64,000 nucleotides of DNA from CAYLHF01 sp964383365 (GTDB taxonomy: Bacteria; Bacteroidota; Rhodothermia; Rhodothermales; UBA10348), in contig CAYLHF010000005.1 in NCBI GenBank assembly GCA_964383365.1, forward strand, positions 68,154 to 132,153, in the 5' to 3' direction. The notes beneath the pieces are model-generated. The model searched no databases and was not told where the DNA came from. It was given only the letters and a program-made list of their open reading frames with translations. This document shows positions 56,376 through 64,000 of this stretch, piece by piece (within the stretch, counting starts at the first letter, position 1; every line of letters begins with the position of its first letter). Made by a program: the position numbers and the translations under genes.

Positions 56376-57326
56376 ATGAATGACGGACAGAAAGGCACAG
56401 CTATTTACGTGGATGGCCTCACCAAGACGTATACCTGGCGTAGAAAGAAGGATATTCGGGCTCTCGATGACGTATCTCTGACCGTACAGCGGGGAGAGAT
56501 ATTTGGTCTTCTTGGTCCGAACGGAGCCGGCAAAACGACACTCGTCAAGATTCTTCTCGGAATCGTTCGGGCTGATTCTGGATCCGCATCACTCTTCGAT
56601 CGGGACGTTGCCTCTCACAGGGCGCGCGAATCGGTCGGATTTCTTCCCGAAAATCACCGATTCCCTCCCGATTTGAATGCGGGACAGGTCATGCGGGTCT
56701 ACGGTGCTCTGTCCGGGATGGATCGAAGCCAGATTTCCGAAAGAGCAGATCCTCTGCTGAAAGAGGTCGGATTGCTCGACCGAAAAAAATCCAGGATCAA
56801 GACGTTTTCGAAAGGAATGATGCAGCGGCTGGGTCTCGCGCAGGCGCTGCTCTCGAACCCCGATCTGATTTTTCTGGACGAACCAACGGACGGTGTGGAT
56901 CCGGGAGGCAGGCTTCATTTTCGTTCGATCCTTTCCGATCTGAGAGATCAAGGGAAAACCATATTCCTGAATTCGCACATCCTGTCTGACATTGAGCAGA
57001 TCTGTGATCGGGTCGGCATCCTGCGTAACGGAAGAGTCGTTGCCACGGGTTCGATCGAAGGACTGACCTCGGGCAGCAACCGCTGGACGATCGTGATATC
57101 TGCCGTGGATCTTCCACAGGTTCGACAGACGGTATCTGATTTCGATGGCAGTATAGCGGTAGTAGACGCCGGAATAAGGATTGAATTGACGACCAGTGAC
57201 CCCGGAACTGTTAATCGACTCATCGACGTACTTCGTGCCAGGGATTGGGACATCCTTCATGTCGAGCGGGAACGGGCTCCACTGGAATCGACGTTTATGA
57301 GTATTATCGAGGGGGTCGAAAAATGA
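56376..57326 (+). CDS. ABC exporter ATPase
   Basis: 316 residues, CcmA/NosF class. Walker A GLLGPNGAGKTTLVKILLG, signature KTFSKGMMQRLGLAQALL, Walker B LIFLDEPTDGVDPGG, H-loop IFLNSHILSDIEQICDRVG. A C-terminal domain of 90 residues follows. Partner of the permease next to it (4-bp overlap). Substrate unknown. Confidence 0.95.
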   Translation: MNDGQKGTAIYVDGLTKTYTWRRKKDIRALDDVSLTVQRGEIFGLLGPNGAGKTTLVKILLGIVRADSGSASLFDRDVASHRARESVGFLPENHRFPPDLNAGQVMRVYGALSGMDRSQISERADPLLKEVGLLDRKKSRIKTFSKGMMQRLGLAQALLSNPDLIFLDEPTDGVDPGGRLHFRSILSDLRDQGKTIFLNSHILSDIEQICDRVGILRNGRVVATGSIEGLTSGSNRWTIVISAVDLPQVRQTVSDFDGSIAVVDAGIRIELTTSDPGTVNRLIDVLRARDWDILHVERERAPLESTFMSIIEGVEK

Positions 57327-58189
57327 AGAGTCTCCTCGCCTCTGTTTCCCTCACGATTCGCGAACTATGGGCCGCCCGGATCACTCAAGGCGTATTCATC
57401 GTCACGACGCTTGCGTGGGTGTTCATCTCGCTCGCACTTAATCTGGATGTTGTAGAAGGATCCATCGCGGCTATCCGCATTCTGGGAATCGAGTCGACTC
57501 CGCTCGAAGCAGTAAAAGATCCGCAATCGGGAGATTTTATCCGTCAGGCGCTCTCGCTCGAGGGATTCGTACTTCGCATAAACACGATGGTCTTCGGAGG
57601 TGCTTACCTGTTCGGTACGCTCCTTGGGCTATTCACAACCATGCCGATCCTCTCGAGATTTCTGGAACCCGGAAGACTGGATCTGATGTTGTCGAAACCG
57701 GTTTCACGGTCACGACTTTTATCGGGACATATCGCAGGCATTTCCGTGACCGTTCTGGGTATGGCCCTGTACCTCATTCTATCCGTCTGGTTAGCAATCT
57801 CGGTCAAGACGGGCGTCTGGGTTCCGAGGTTTCTGATCGCCATTCCGCTCATTGTCGTCATGTTCCTGGTCATGTACAGTGTCGTCCTGATCCTGGGAAT
57901 CCTTTCTCGTAATACCGGATTGGGCCTCGTCACCGCTTACGGGCTGATCTTTATCTCTCTGTTTTTGGCCGCGCATGAGCAGATTCTTCCCGTCCTTTCT
58001 GGTAGCGGCTCGATCATCTACCAGGCGTTTTATCACATGCTCCCGAATTACTTCGAAGTCATGTCTATCATGGCGCAACTGGGCTCCGGAGAATCCGTTA
58101 AGGACTGGTATCCGTTTGTTTCGTCCATTTTATTCGGGGGTACGATCTATGCCTGCAGCTTCCTTCTATTCTCCCGGCGCGACTATTAG
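57323..58189 (+). CDS. ABC exporter permease
   Basis: 288 residues from ATG 57323, overlapping the ATPase stop (ATGA). Six hydrophobic helices of the ABC2/NosY pattern, with a large first extracytoplasmic loop; conserved segments include SRFLEPGRLDLMLSKPVSR and LSGHIAGISVTVLGMALYL. An upstream extension to 57245 would overlap the ATPase gene. Confidence 0.9.
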   Translation: MKSLLASVSLTIRELWAARITQGVFIVTTLAWVFISLALNLDVVEGSIAAIRILGIESTPLEAVKDPQSGDFIRQALSLEGFVLRINTMVFGGAYLFGTLLGLFTTMPILSRFLEPGRLDLMLSKPVSRSRLLSGHIAGISVTVLGMALYLILSVWLAISVKTGVWVPRFLIAIPLIVVMFLVMYSVVLILGILSRNTGLGLVTAYGLIFISLFLAAHEQILPVLSGSGSIIYQAFYHMLPNYFEVMSIMAQLGSGESVKDWYPFVSSILFGGTIYACSFLLFSRRDY

Positions 58190-58208
58190 CGCGTTTCGGG
58201 CTCGACGT

Positions 58209-59219
58209 GTGCAGCGCCACCCCGTTATATTTCTGCTGACATTGATTCTGTCCGCCCTCGTCGTTTCGTCCTGTTCGGAACCAGAAACAGCTCTTTCCCC
58301 GGAGATAGCAAGCGGGTTGACCGTACTTGGTACCGATCATTCGGTTCTGATCGGAGTGCGCGCAAAGACGCTCCTGTACCCGGATGAGGGGTCCTTCGCA
58401 ATAGAGAATCGTAGACCGGAGTGGCACCGGTTAATGGAGCGATTTCGTACGCTGCTGGGCGGATTGAAAGCGGATCAGCCTGGCACAGGGACCATTTTCC
58501 TCGCGTCGGCCGACATCCCTGCCGGGATCAGACGCATCTCCGACGATCCTGGTGGGTTGCCGGAACTTACCGGACTCATTCGAACTCCTCGCTCCCTGTA
58601 TGCCATCGAAGATGCGTTGAGCACGTGGCCCGGAGTCGAACGTATCGATTCCGCCGACGAAGCCATCATGTTTCGTGTGTTCAGCGACCATATGGATGCC
58701 CATATCGGTATATCAGAGCACGCGATAGTGGGTACGACCGAAGATGAAACACGACTATCCGATCTGCTAGGGAGTACCGAAGACCTCTCCGCTGCGGATA
58801 CGTTTGACTCCAATGACATTCCGCCTGTGATTCAGTCGGTCGGGAGCCATGATGCCTGGGTTGTCTTCAATTCTATCGACGATTTTCTTGTCGACGAGTC
58901 GAGACAGGACGAGAGCCCATTGCGCCGCGGACTGTTCACGCTTGCGCGGGCCGCCCGCGCCGTAGGATTCGGCATTGACACCCATAAGGATGGTATCACA
59001 TTGTCTGTGTACCTTCTGCCGGGGGAGCGCGTCCGGGCCAGCGACATAAAGGATTTAGTGGAAGGTCTTGTGGCCAGTGCGGCTCTCGGATCAATCTTCC
59101 CGCCAGACATCGAACGGGTTATTCAACGATCAAAGGTATCCGTTCGGGACGGACAGGTTCGATTGACCGTTCGAGTAGACAACCATATCCTGGGCACCGC
59201 ATTCAAGAATCGCGATTGA
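58209..59219 (+). CDS. Lipoprotein of unknown function linked to the ABC exporter
   Basis: 336 residues from GTG 58209, giving a standard lipoprotein signal (VIFLLTLILSALVVSSC). ATG 58149 is an alternative that overlaps the permease by 41 bp. The soluble part is acidic with no recognised fold; phrases such as SVLIGVRAKTLLYPDEG, MFRVFSDHMDAHIGISEHA and SHDAWVVFNSIDDFLVDES suggest a repeated alpha/beta unit. Position suggests it works with the exporter (inference). Confidence 0.75.
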   Translation: MQRHPVIFLLTLILSALVVSSCSEPETALSPEIASGLTVLGTDHSVLIGVRAKTLLYPDEGSFAIENRRPEWHRLMERFRTLLGGLKADQPGTGTIFLASADIPAGIRRISDDPGGLPELTGLIRTPRSLYAIEDALSTWPGVERIDSADEAIMFRVFSDHMDAHIGISEHAIVGTTEDETRLSDLLGSTEDLSAADTFDSNDIPPVIQSVGSHDAWVVFNSIDDFLVDESRQDESPLRRGLFTLARAARAVGFGIDTHKDGITLSVYLLPGERVRASDIKDLVEGLVASAALGSIFPPDIERVIQRSKVSVRDGQVRLTVRVDNHILGTAFKNRD

Positions 59220-59255
59220 GAAAGATCAGGCATACTCTCATGATTTATCGATCTC

Positions 59256-60143
59256 ATGGTCTACGATAATCCATCAACGATAGACTTTCAACTTGCGGAC
59301 CTCCCCATCCTGGAACGGTCCGAACAGGTTCTGATGACCACCCCCCGACACTTCGAGGTATCCTATGTCATCAATCCTCATATGGCCGGCAATGTAGGTA
59401 CGGTTGATCCGGGCAGGGCGTTTGCAGAATGGACGCGCCTGCGCTCGGCATACACAGAGCTTGGATTCGATGTTGAGGAGATTGACGGAGCCGATGGTCA
59501 ACCCGACATGGTTTTTTGCGCCAATCAGTCGCTGCCATATCGGTTGCCCTCCGGGGAGACCGGCGTATTTCTGAGTCGGATGAATGCGCCCCAGCGGCAG
59601 GGCGAGGTCGCATTTTATGAGTCTTTTTTTCGGGCCAGATCCACTCGAATACGAACGCTCACAGGCCATATACGTCGATTCGAGGGGATGGGAGATGCCA
59701 TCTGGCATCCAGGCCGGTTTCTTCTCTGGGGTGGTTACGGATTCCGGACAGATCGATCCGTGTATTCAGAGATTTCCGAAGCCATCGGGGTCCCTGTCCT
59801 GACGCTCCGTCTGGAGGATCCGGATTTCTATCATCTCGATACATGCTTCAGTGTGCTCGATGAACACACCGTCCTGATCTATCCAGGCGCTTTCAAATCA
59901 GACAGTATTGATCTCATTGGAAGCATCTTTCCACGAGTCATCGAAGCACCGGAAAAGGAATCCAGAGAGCTTTTTGCCTGTAACGCTCACTGCCCCAACG
60001 GAACCGACGTTCTGATACAGCAGGGCTGTGACCGAACGATAGCAGTGTTGGCTGAGAATGGATTCCGTCCCGTACCCATCGAGACCGGAGAGTTTCTTAA
60101 GGCGGGTGGGTCGGTTTTCTGTATGAAACTCATGTACTGGTGA
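59256..60143 (+). CDS. Dimethylargininase/amidinotransferase-like hydrolase
   Basis: 295 residues with the pentein fold. Seen: VSYVINPHMAGN, DMVFCANQSLPY, FEGMGDAIWHPGRFLLWGGY, FYHLDTCFSVLDEHTVLIYPG (catalytic His), and the active-site Cys in GGSVFCMKLMYW at the very end. Hydrolyses a guanidino compound such as methylated arginine or an arginine relative; exact substrate not readable. Confidence 0.9.
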   Translation: MVYDNPSTIDFQLADLPILERSEQVLMTTPRHFEVSYVINPHMAGNVGTVDPGRAFAEWTRLRSAYTELGFDVEEIDGADGQPDMVFCANQSLPYRLPSGETGVFLSRMNAPQRQGEVAFYESFFRARSTRIRTLTGHIRRFEGMGDAIWHPGRFLLWGGYGFRTDRSVYSEISEAIGVPVLTLRLEDPDFYHLDTCFSVLDEHTVLIYPGAFKSDSIDLIGSIFPRVIEAPEKESRELFACNAHCPNGTDVLIQQGCDRTIAVLAENGFRPVPIETGEFLKAGGSVFCMKLMYW

Positions 60144-60820
60144 TGTTGATCTCAATCGTGATTCCGGTTCTGAACGAAGAGAAGAACCTCGAGAAAACGC
60201 TTGATTCAGTCAGCAACCAGGATGGACCTCTTGAAATCATTGTAGTCGATGGAGGATCGACAGATGCGTCCGTAGAGATCGCTGACGCGTATGCGAAGGT
60301 GCTGGTTTCCGGGTGCGGCAGAGCCCTCCAGATGAACACCGGAGCCGCCGAAGCAAGGGGCGAAATCCTGTTATTCCTTCATGCCGATACCCTGCTGCCG
60401 GAACGGGCTTTCGAGACTATTCGAAACCGTATGTCGGGGCTTGACGCATCGAAGGCCGGCACCTTCCAGTTGGAATTCGATAGCCCGAGCAGATTGCTGG
60501 GATTTTATTGCTGGTGTACCCGGTTCCCGCACCCGTCGGTAAGTTTTGGTGACCGGGGGCTGTTCGTCAGGCGGTCGGTGTTTGAGGCTCAGGGTGGATT
60601 CAACGAGATTCCATTGTTCGAGGACGTTGACCTGGCCCGTCGACTATATATCCTGGGCGGGTTTACGTTTTTAAACCTTACGGTCACCACGGCAGCCCGC
60701 CGATTTGACGCGGGAGGACACATACAGCATCAGATTAAAAATCTGCTCCTTTGGGCAGGATATTTCCTTGGAATCCGGCCGGCCGTCCTCGCTAGATTCT
60801 ATTCGTACCGATTGTGCTGA
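60143..60820 (+). CDS. TIGR04283-family glycosyltransferase
   Basis: 225 residues, GT2. Seen: ISIVIPVLNEEKNLEKTLDS, IIVVDGGSTDASVEIADAYA, ILLFLHADTLLPERAFETI, GDRGLFVRRSVFEAQGGFNE, LFEDVDLARRL, and WAGYFLGIRPAVLARFY, all typical of this group. ATG 60143 overlaps the previous stop. Transfers a sugar to an unknown acceptor; the family is named after an arsenosugar-pathway member. Confidence 0.9.
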   Translation: MLISIVIPVLNEEKNLEKTLDSVSNQDGPLEIIVVDGGSTDASVEIADAYAKVLVSGCGRALQMNTGAAEARGEILLFLHADTLLPERAFETIRNRMSGLDASKAGTFQLEFDSPSRLLGFYCWCTRFPHPSVSFGDRGLFVRRSVFEAQGGFNEIPLFEDVDLARRLYILGGFTFLNLTVTTAARRFDAGGHIQHQIKNLLLWAGYFLGIRPAVLARFYSYRLC

Positions 60821-60872
60821 AACCCGGTCGGTGCGTAAAGGCCCGTTCATCCTCGCGGTCCTGTAACAAGAG

Positions 60873-60895
60873 ATGTAAGCGGTTACATTTTTTTT
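60873..60895 (+). terminator. Rho-independent terminator
   Basis: ATGTAA-GCGG-TTACAT (60873-60888) is a perfect 6-bp stem followed by eight T (60888-60895). It ends the plus-strand run that begins at gap. An alternative, longer pairing of TGTAAC (60862-60867) with GTTACA (60882-60887) exists. Confidence 0.85.
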
Positions 60896-61055
60896 CATCG
60901 TCGGACCAACCATTAAAATAGCGACTCCAGTGGCGTAAACAGTTGCAAAATCGGTTGAAATTGGGTTATTTGGTAGATTAACCACAATCATCGTTGTGCC
61001 TCTATGGGCGGGGCCGGCGCCTGGTTACACACACACTCACCTAGGAGAAAAGCTC

Positions 61056-63884
61056 ATGAATGATCATTTACCGTATCGACGTTTTATTCAGTTCGCTACA
61101 TCATCTCTGTTTGCAGTCGCGCTCCTGCTACTGCTGCCTGCGATGGTTCTGGCTCAGAATGGAACGATTCGAGGTACAGTAACGGACACCGATACCGGAG
61201 ATCCGTTACCGGGAGCGAATGTTTCGCTCGTCGGCACGACAACAGGCTCCACGACGGACGTAGATGGCAAGTACTCGTTCGAAGTGCTGGCCGGAACGTA
61301 CGAAGTGCAGGCCACGTTTGTTGGTTTCAAAGGCAGCCGAACCAGTGTCACCGTAACGGCTGGAGGTACAACCACCCAGAATTTTGCCCTGAGTATCGAC
61401 CTTATCGGTGCTGGTGAAGTCGTGGTTGTCGGTACCCGTCGTTCGGGCAGGACCGTGATTGAATCACCGGTACCTGTTGATGTCCTGACACCAGCCGAAC
61501 TGCAATCGACCGGATACACAGAAGTGACGCAAATGCTGTCGCTGCTGATTCCATCGTACAATGCCCCACAGGCATCCATTACAGATGGTTCTGACCATGT
61601 CCGCCCGGCCACGTTGCGCGGTCTTGGTCCCGATCAGACACTCATTCTCGTCAACGGAAAGAGGCGCCATACCAGCGCCCTGGTCCACGTCAACGGTTCT
61701 GTTGGTCGCGGCTCTACCGGGGTCGATCTCAATGCCATCCCGGCCAGCGCTATCGAGAGGATCGAGGTGCTGCGCGACGGTGCAGCCGCCCAGTACGGGT
61801 CCGATGCAATCGCCGGTGTCATCAACATCGTGCTGAAAGAGAAGAAGGGCATCGACGCTTCCCTTTCGTATGGACAGTACCTGAGTACACAAGCCCAGGG
61901 ATATACTCCCGGCGAAGGACTGCTTGACGGTGAGGACGCATCGAAATACAGTTGGGCAACCGGTCCCGTGGATGTGGACAAAACCGACGGTGGGACGATG
62001 AACGTCCACCTGGGTTATGGTTTTGAGACGCCCAATGGCGGTAACTTCTACGTGTCGACGGAGATTGCCCACAAGGACTATGTCAATCGTGCTGGCCTGG
62101 ACCCCCGTCAGCAGTATTACACGGGATTTTTCGATGATCCGCGTTTTCAGCCACAGTACAACGAGGAAACCTTCCCTCGGCTGAATCATCGCTACGGAAA
62201 CGGGGAGTTCGATACGATCAGCGGATTCATCAACGGATCCATTCCGCTGGGTAATGGCGCGCAGTTCTATACGTTCGGCGGTGCCAGTCAGCGCGATGGT
62301 CTTTCCGGCTGTTTCTACAGACGTTCGAATGACAATCGTTCGAACCGTTTCCTGTATCCAGACGGATTCCTCCCGAAAATCAACGCCAAGGTCAAGGATT
62401 ACTCCATGGCCGGTGGTGTGAAAGGATCCGTTAATGGCTGGGCATACGATGTCAGCGAATCGGTGGGAATTAACTCCTTCCGATTCAACATGGCCAATTC
62501 ACACAACGCGTCGATCGATGCCAGCCCTACGTTCTTCAACGCAGGACAGCTCAATTATCGTCAGGCGAACACGAACGTCGACCTGTTCCGGAGCGAAGAC
62601 ATCGGAACGGCATCGCCGCTCAGTATCGCCATCGGGGGTGAATTCCGGTGGGAGAATTATTCGATCGACCCGGGTGATATCAATTCGTACAAGAATGGCA
62701 AGATTCCGGGACGTGACGGTCCGTTCCTCGGTCGTACCACGGCAGCGGGTTCGCAGTGCTTCCCGGGTTTCCAGCCGGCCAGTGCGGTCAACGAGACGCG
62801 TACCAACATCGGAGCGTATGTTGATCTTGAGACGAACATAACGAGCAAGTTCCTCGTGGGCGGTGCCGCACGATTCGAGAACTACAGTGACTTTGGATCA
62901 CAGGTAACCGCTAAAATGGCAACCCGTTACGAAGTGACTCCTGAGGTCGCCGTCCGCGGCGCCATCAGTTCGGGCTACCGTGCTCCGTCCCTGGCTCAGT
63001 CGTGGTTCACATCGATAGCGACCAACTTCATCGACGGCGTGCCGTTCGAAGTCGGTACGTTCCCGGTAGCCACGGCCACGGCCAAGGCGCTCGGCGCCAA
63101 GCAACTCGATCCTGAGACGTCACTCAATTTCAGTGTTGGTGCCACGTATGCGAAGAACAATGCTTCGATTACCGTGGATGCCTATCAGATCAACATTGAT
63201 AACCGGATCACGTTTACGGAGAACTTCACCGACAGCGCAGTCGCCGACTTCCTGAAAGCACAGGGGATCAACGCTGCCGGCGGCCGTTTCTTCACGAACG
63301 CGATCGACACGGAGACTCAGGGAATCGACATCGTGGGTCGGTACGCGACCAAGGCGGGTCCGGGTACGCTCCGTCTCACGTTGGGTGCGAACTTCACGTC
63401 CACAGATGTAACCAATAAGGACGGTCTCGATCGCATCGCGGCTCCGGCACAGCTTCAAGGCCTAAACGAGCCTGACCTGGTCGGTCGTGCCCGGGTAGGT
63501 GACTTCGAAGTCGCGCAGCCAGACAGCAAGGTCAATGTTCAGGCGAACTACGATTACCTCGACTGGAGCTTCATGGTCCGCGTGAATCGATTCGGAGAAG
63601 TTACTTCTCTCAGTTCATCCAGCGTTGTAGCCAACCCCGGTGGAGGGACGTCATCGATTCGAGATGAGACGTTCAGCGGAAAGGCCCTTACGGATGCCGA
63701 GGTTTCGTATCTGCTCGGAAATGGTGTAAAACTCGCCGCCGGTGTAAACAACGTGTTCGATATCTATCCAGACAAGCAGGTTAAGAGAAACAGCTTCAAC
63801 GGTATTTTCCCGTACGACGGGTTCAGTCCGTTCGGTTTCTTCGGGCGCTACTGGTACACGCGAATGAGCCTGGATCTGAACTGA
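61056..63884 (+). CDS. TonB-dependent outer-membrane receptor
   Basis: 942 residues from ATG 61056 with AGGAG 8-13 bases upstream. Signal peptide LFAVALLLLLPAMVLAQ, a carboxypeptidase-regulatory-like domain (IRGTVTDTDTGDPLPGANVS) as in SusC-like receptors, a plug with ATLRGLGPDQTLILVNGKRR and IERIEVLRDGAAAQYGSDAI, then a beta-barrel with alternating strands to the end (RYWYTRMSLDLN). No SusD partner follows in the remaining 116 bp. Substrate unknown. The region 60896-61055 shows no riboswitch. Confidence 0.97.
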   Translation: MNDHLPYRRFIQFATSSLFAVALLLLLPAMVLAQNGTIRGTVTDTDTGDPLPGANVSLVGTTTGSTTDVDGKYSFEVLAGTYEVQATFVGFKGSRTSVTVTAGGTTTQNFALSIDLIGAGEVVVVGTRRSGRTVIESPVPVDVLTPAELQSTGYTEVTQMLSLLIPSYNAPQASITDGSDHVRPATLRGLGPDQTLILVNGKRRHTSALVHVNGSVGRGSTGVDLNAIPASAIERIEVLRDGAAAQYGSDAIAGVINIVLKEKKGIDASLSYGQYLSTQAQGYTPGEGLLDGEDASKYSWATGPVDVDKTDGGTMNVHLGYGFETPNGGNFYVSTEIAHKDYVNRAGLDPRQQYYTGFFDDPRFQPQYNEETFPRLNHRYGNGEFDTISGFINGSIPLGNGAQFYTFGGASQRDGLSGCFYRRSNDNRSNRFLYPDGFLPKINAKVKDYSMAGGVKGSVNGWAYDVSESVGINSFRFNMANSHNASIDASPTFFNAGQLNYRQANTNVDLFRSEDIGTASPLSIAIGGEFRWENYSIDPGDINSYKNGKIPGRDGPFLGRTTAAGSQCFPGFQPASAVNETRTNIGAYVDLETNITSKFLVGGAARFENYSDFGSQVTAKMATRYEVTPEVAVRGAISSGYRAPSLAQSWFTSIATNFIDGVPFEVGTFPVATATAKALGAKQLDPETSLNFSVGATYAKNNASITVDAYQINIDNRITFTENFTDSAVADFLKAQGINAAGGRFFTNAIDTETQGIDIVGRYATKAGPGTLRLTLGANFTSTDVTNKDGLDRIAAPAQLQGLNEPDLVGRARVGDFEVAQPDSKVNVQANYDYLDWSFMVRVNRFGEVTSLSSSSVVANPGGGTSSIRDETFSGKALTDAEVSYLLGNGVKLAAGVNNVFDIYPDKQVKRNSFNGIFPYDGFSPFGFFGRYWYTRMSLDLN

Positions 63885-63895
63885 TCCCGGCATTC

Positions 63896-63989
63896 GAATC
63901 AGTCTGATTCCATGGCTGGAATGGGGCTGATTTGAACGAGTAGACAGTCGCCCGGCATCGCGCCGGGTGGCCCCTGACCCCAGGTCAGG
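63896..63989. terminator. Three inverted repeats behind the receptor gene
   Basis: GAATCAG-T-CTGATTC (63896-63910), CCCGGC-ATCGC-GCCGGG (63951-63967), and CCTGACC-CCA-GGTCAGG (63973-63989), all perfect. No T-run, so termination or mRNA 3' protection is inferred. Confidence 0.5.
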
Positions 63990-64000
63990 TTGGATAGAGA

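Noticed and set aside
60896..61055. Riboswitch or clear promoter in front of the TonB receptor
   Set aside because: No cobalamin-type boxes; a TTG and a TTTG can be found, but the -7 TA is missing.

Overview
The window reads as a chromosomal stretch of an FCB-group bacterium, most likely Rhodothermota or a close Bacteroidota relative, probably from a metagenome assembly. The pointers are a PorZ-like type IX secretion protein, a carboxypeptidase-regulatory-domain TonB receptor, a GHL10 / golvesin-domain amidase / AmpG-type permease cluster, many short lipoproteins, a tricorn-like protease, sodium-linked transporters, and a promoter in front of the tRNAs that fits the Bacteroidota -33/-7 pattern. 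I see no phage, insertion sequence, CRISPR array or rRNA. Four runs of exactly 100 N are each flanked by a 41-55 bp direct duplication. They look like unmerged contig overlaps, because removing one copy plus the Ns restores a clean reading frame in the NhaC gene. Layout: 1-5.6 kb is a minus-strand cell-wall cluster (GHL10 hydrolase, amidase lipoprotein, AmpG-like permease). 5.8-15 kb holds a PAP2 phosphatase, Sua5, a polysaccharide deacetylase, an HD hydrolase, a CDGSH Fe-S protein and a large tricorn-like protease whose 3' end abuts a 37-bp tandem repeat. 15-28.4 kb is accessory: small metabolic and VOC/cupin/methyltransferase genes, an HxlR regulator with an AT-rich divergent promoter, and two paralogous copies of one gene arrangement (TIGR01777 epimerase divergent from a Tat-secreted nucleoside hydrolase, then a DUF985 cupin). 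The copies have decayed reciprocally: the first kept the cupin and lost the other two genes, the second kept those two and lost the cupin. 28.4-41 kb holds an FMN reductase, a Zn-ribbon protein, tRNA-Glu and tRNA-His with a strong hairpin, a PorZ-like protein, a PHP phosphoesterase, HIT, flippase-like and DUF72 proteins, and a symporter / uracil phosphoribosyltransferase / antiporter run. 41-53.8 kb is a long minus-strand run: ftsE; nrnA-pepA-pdxA-methyltransferase; an M61 peptidase; ntrC-lolD-secreted protein-cyanophycinase-pdxH; and a membrane TPR protein. 54-61 kb is a plus-strand run from gap and pgk through an ABC exporter, a lipoprotein, an amidinohydrolase and a glycosyltransferase, ended by an intrinsic terminator. 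A complete TonB-dependent receptor closes the window. How the genes work together: the first cluster trims and imports wall fragments; gap-pgk is lower glycolysis; pdxA and pdxH are two steps of DXP-dependent vitamin B6 synthesis; ntrC-lolD suggests envelope regulation plus lipoprotein export; the Na+/H+ antiporter and the cation/amino-acid symporter point to a sodium-rich, probably marine, habitat.
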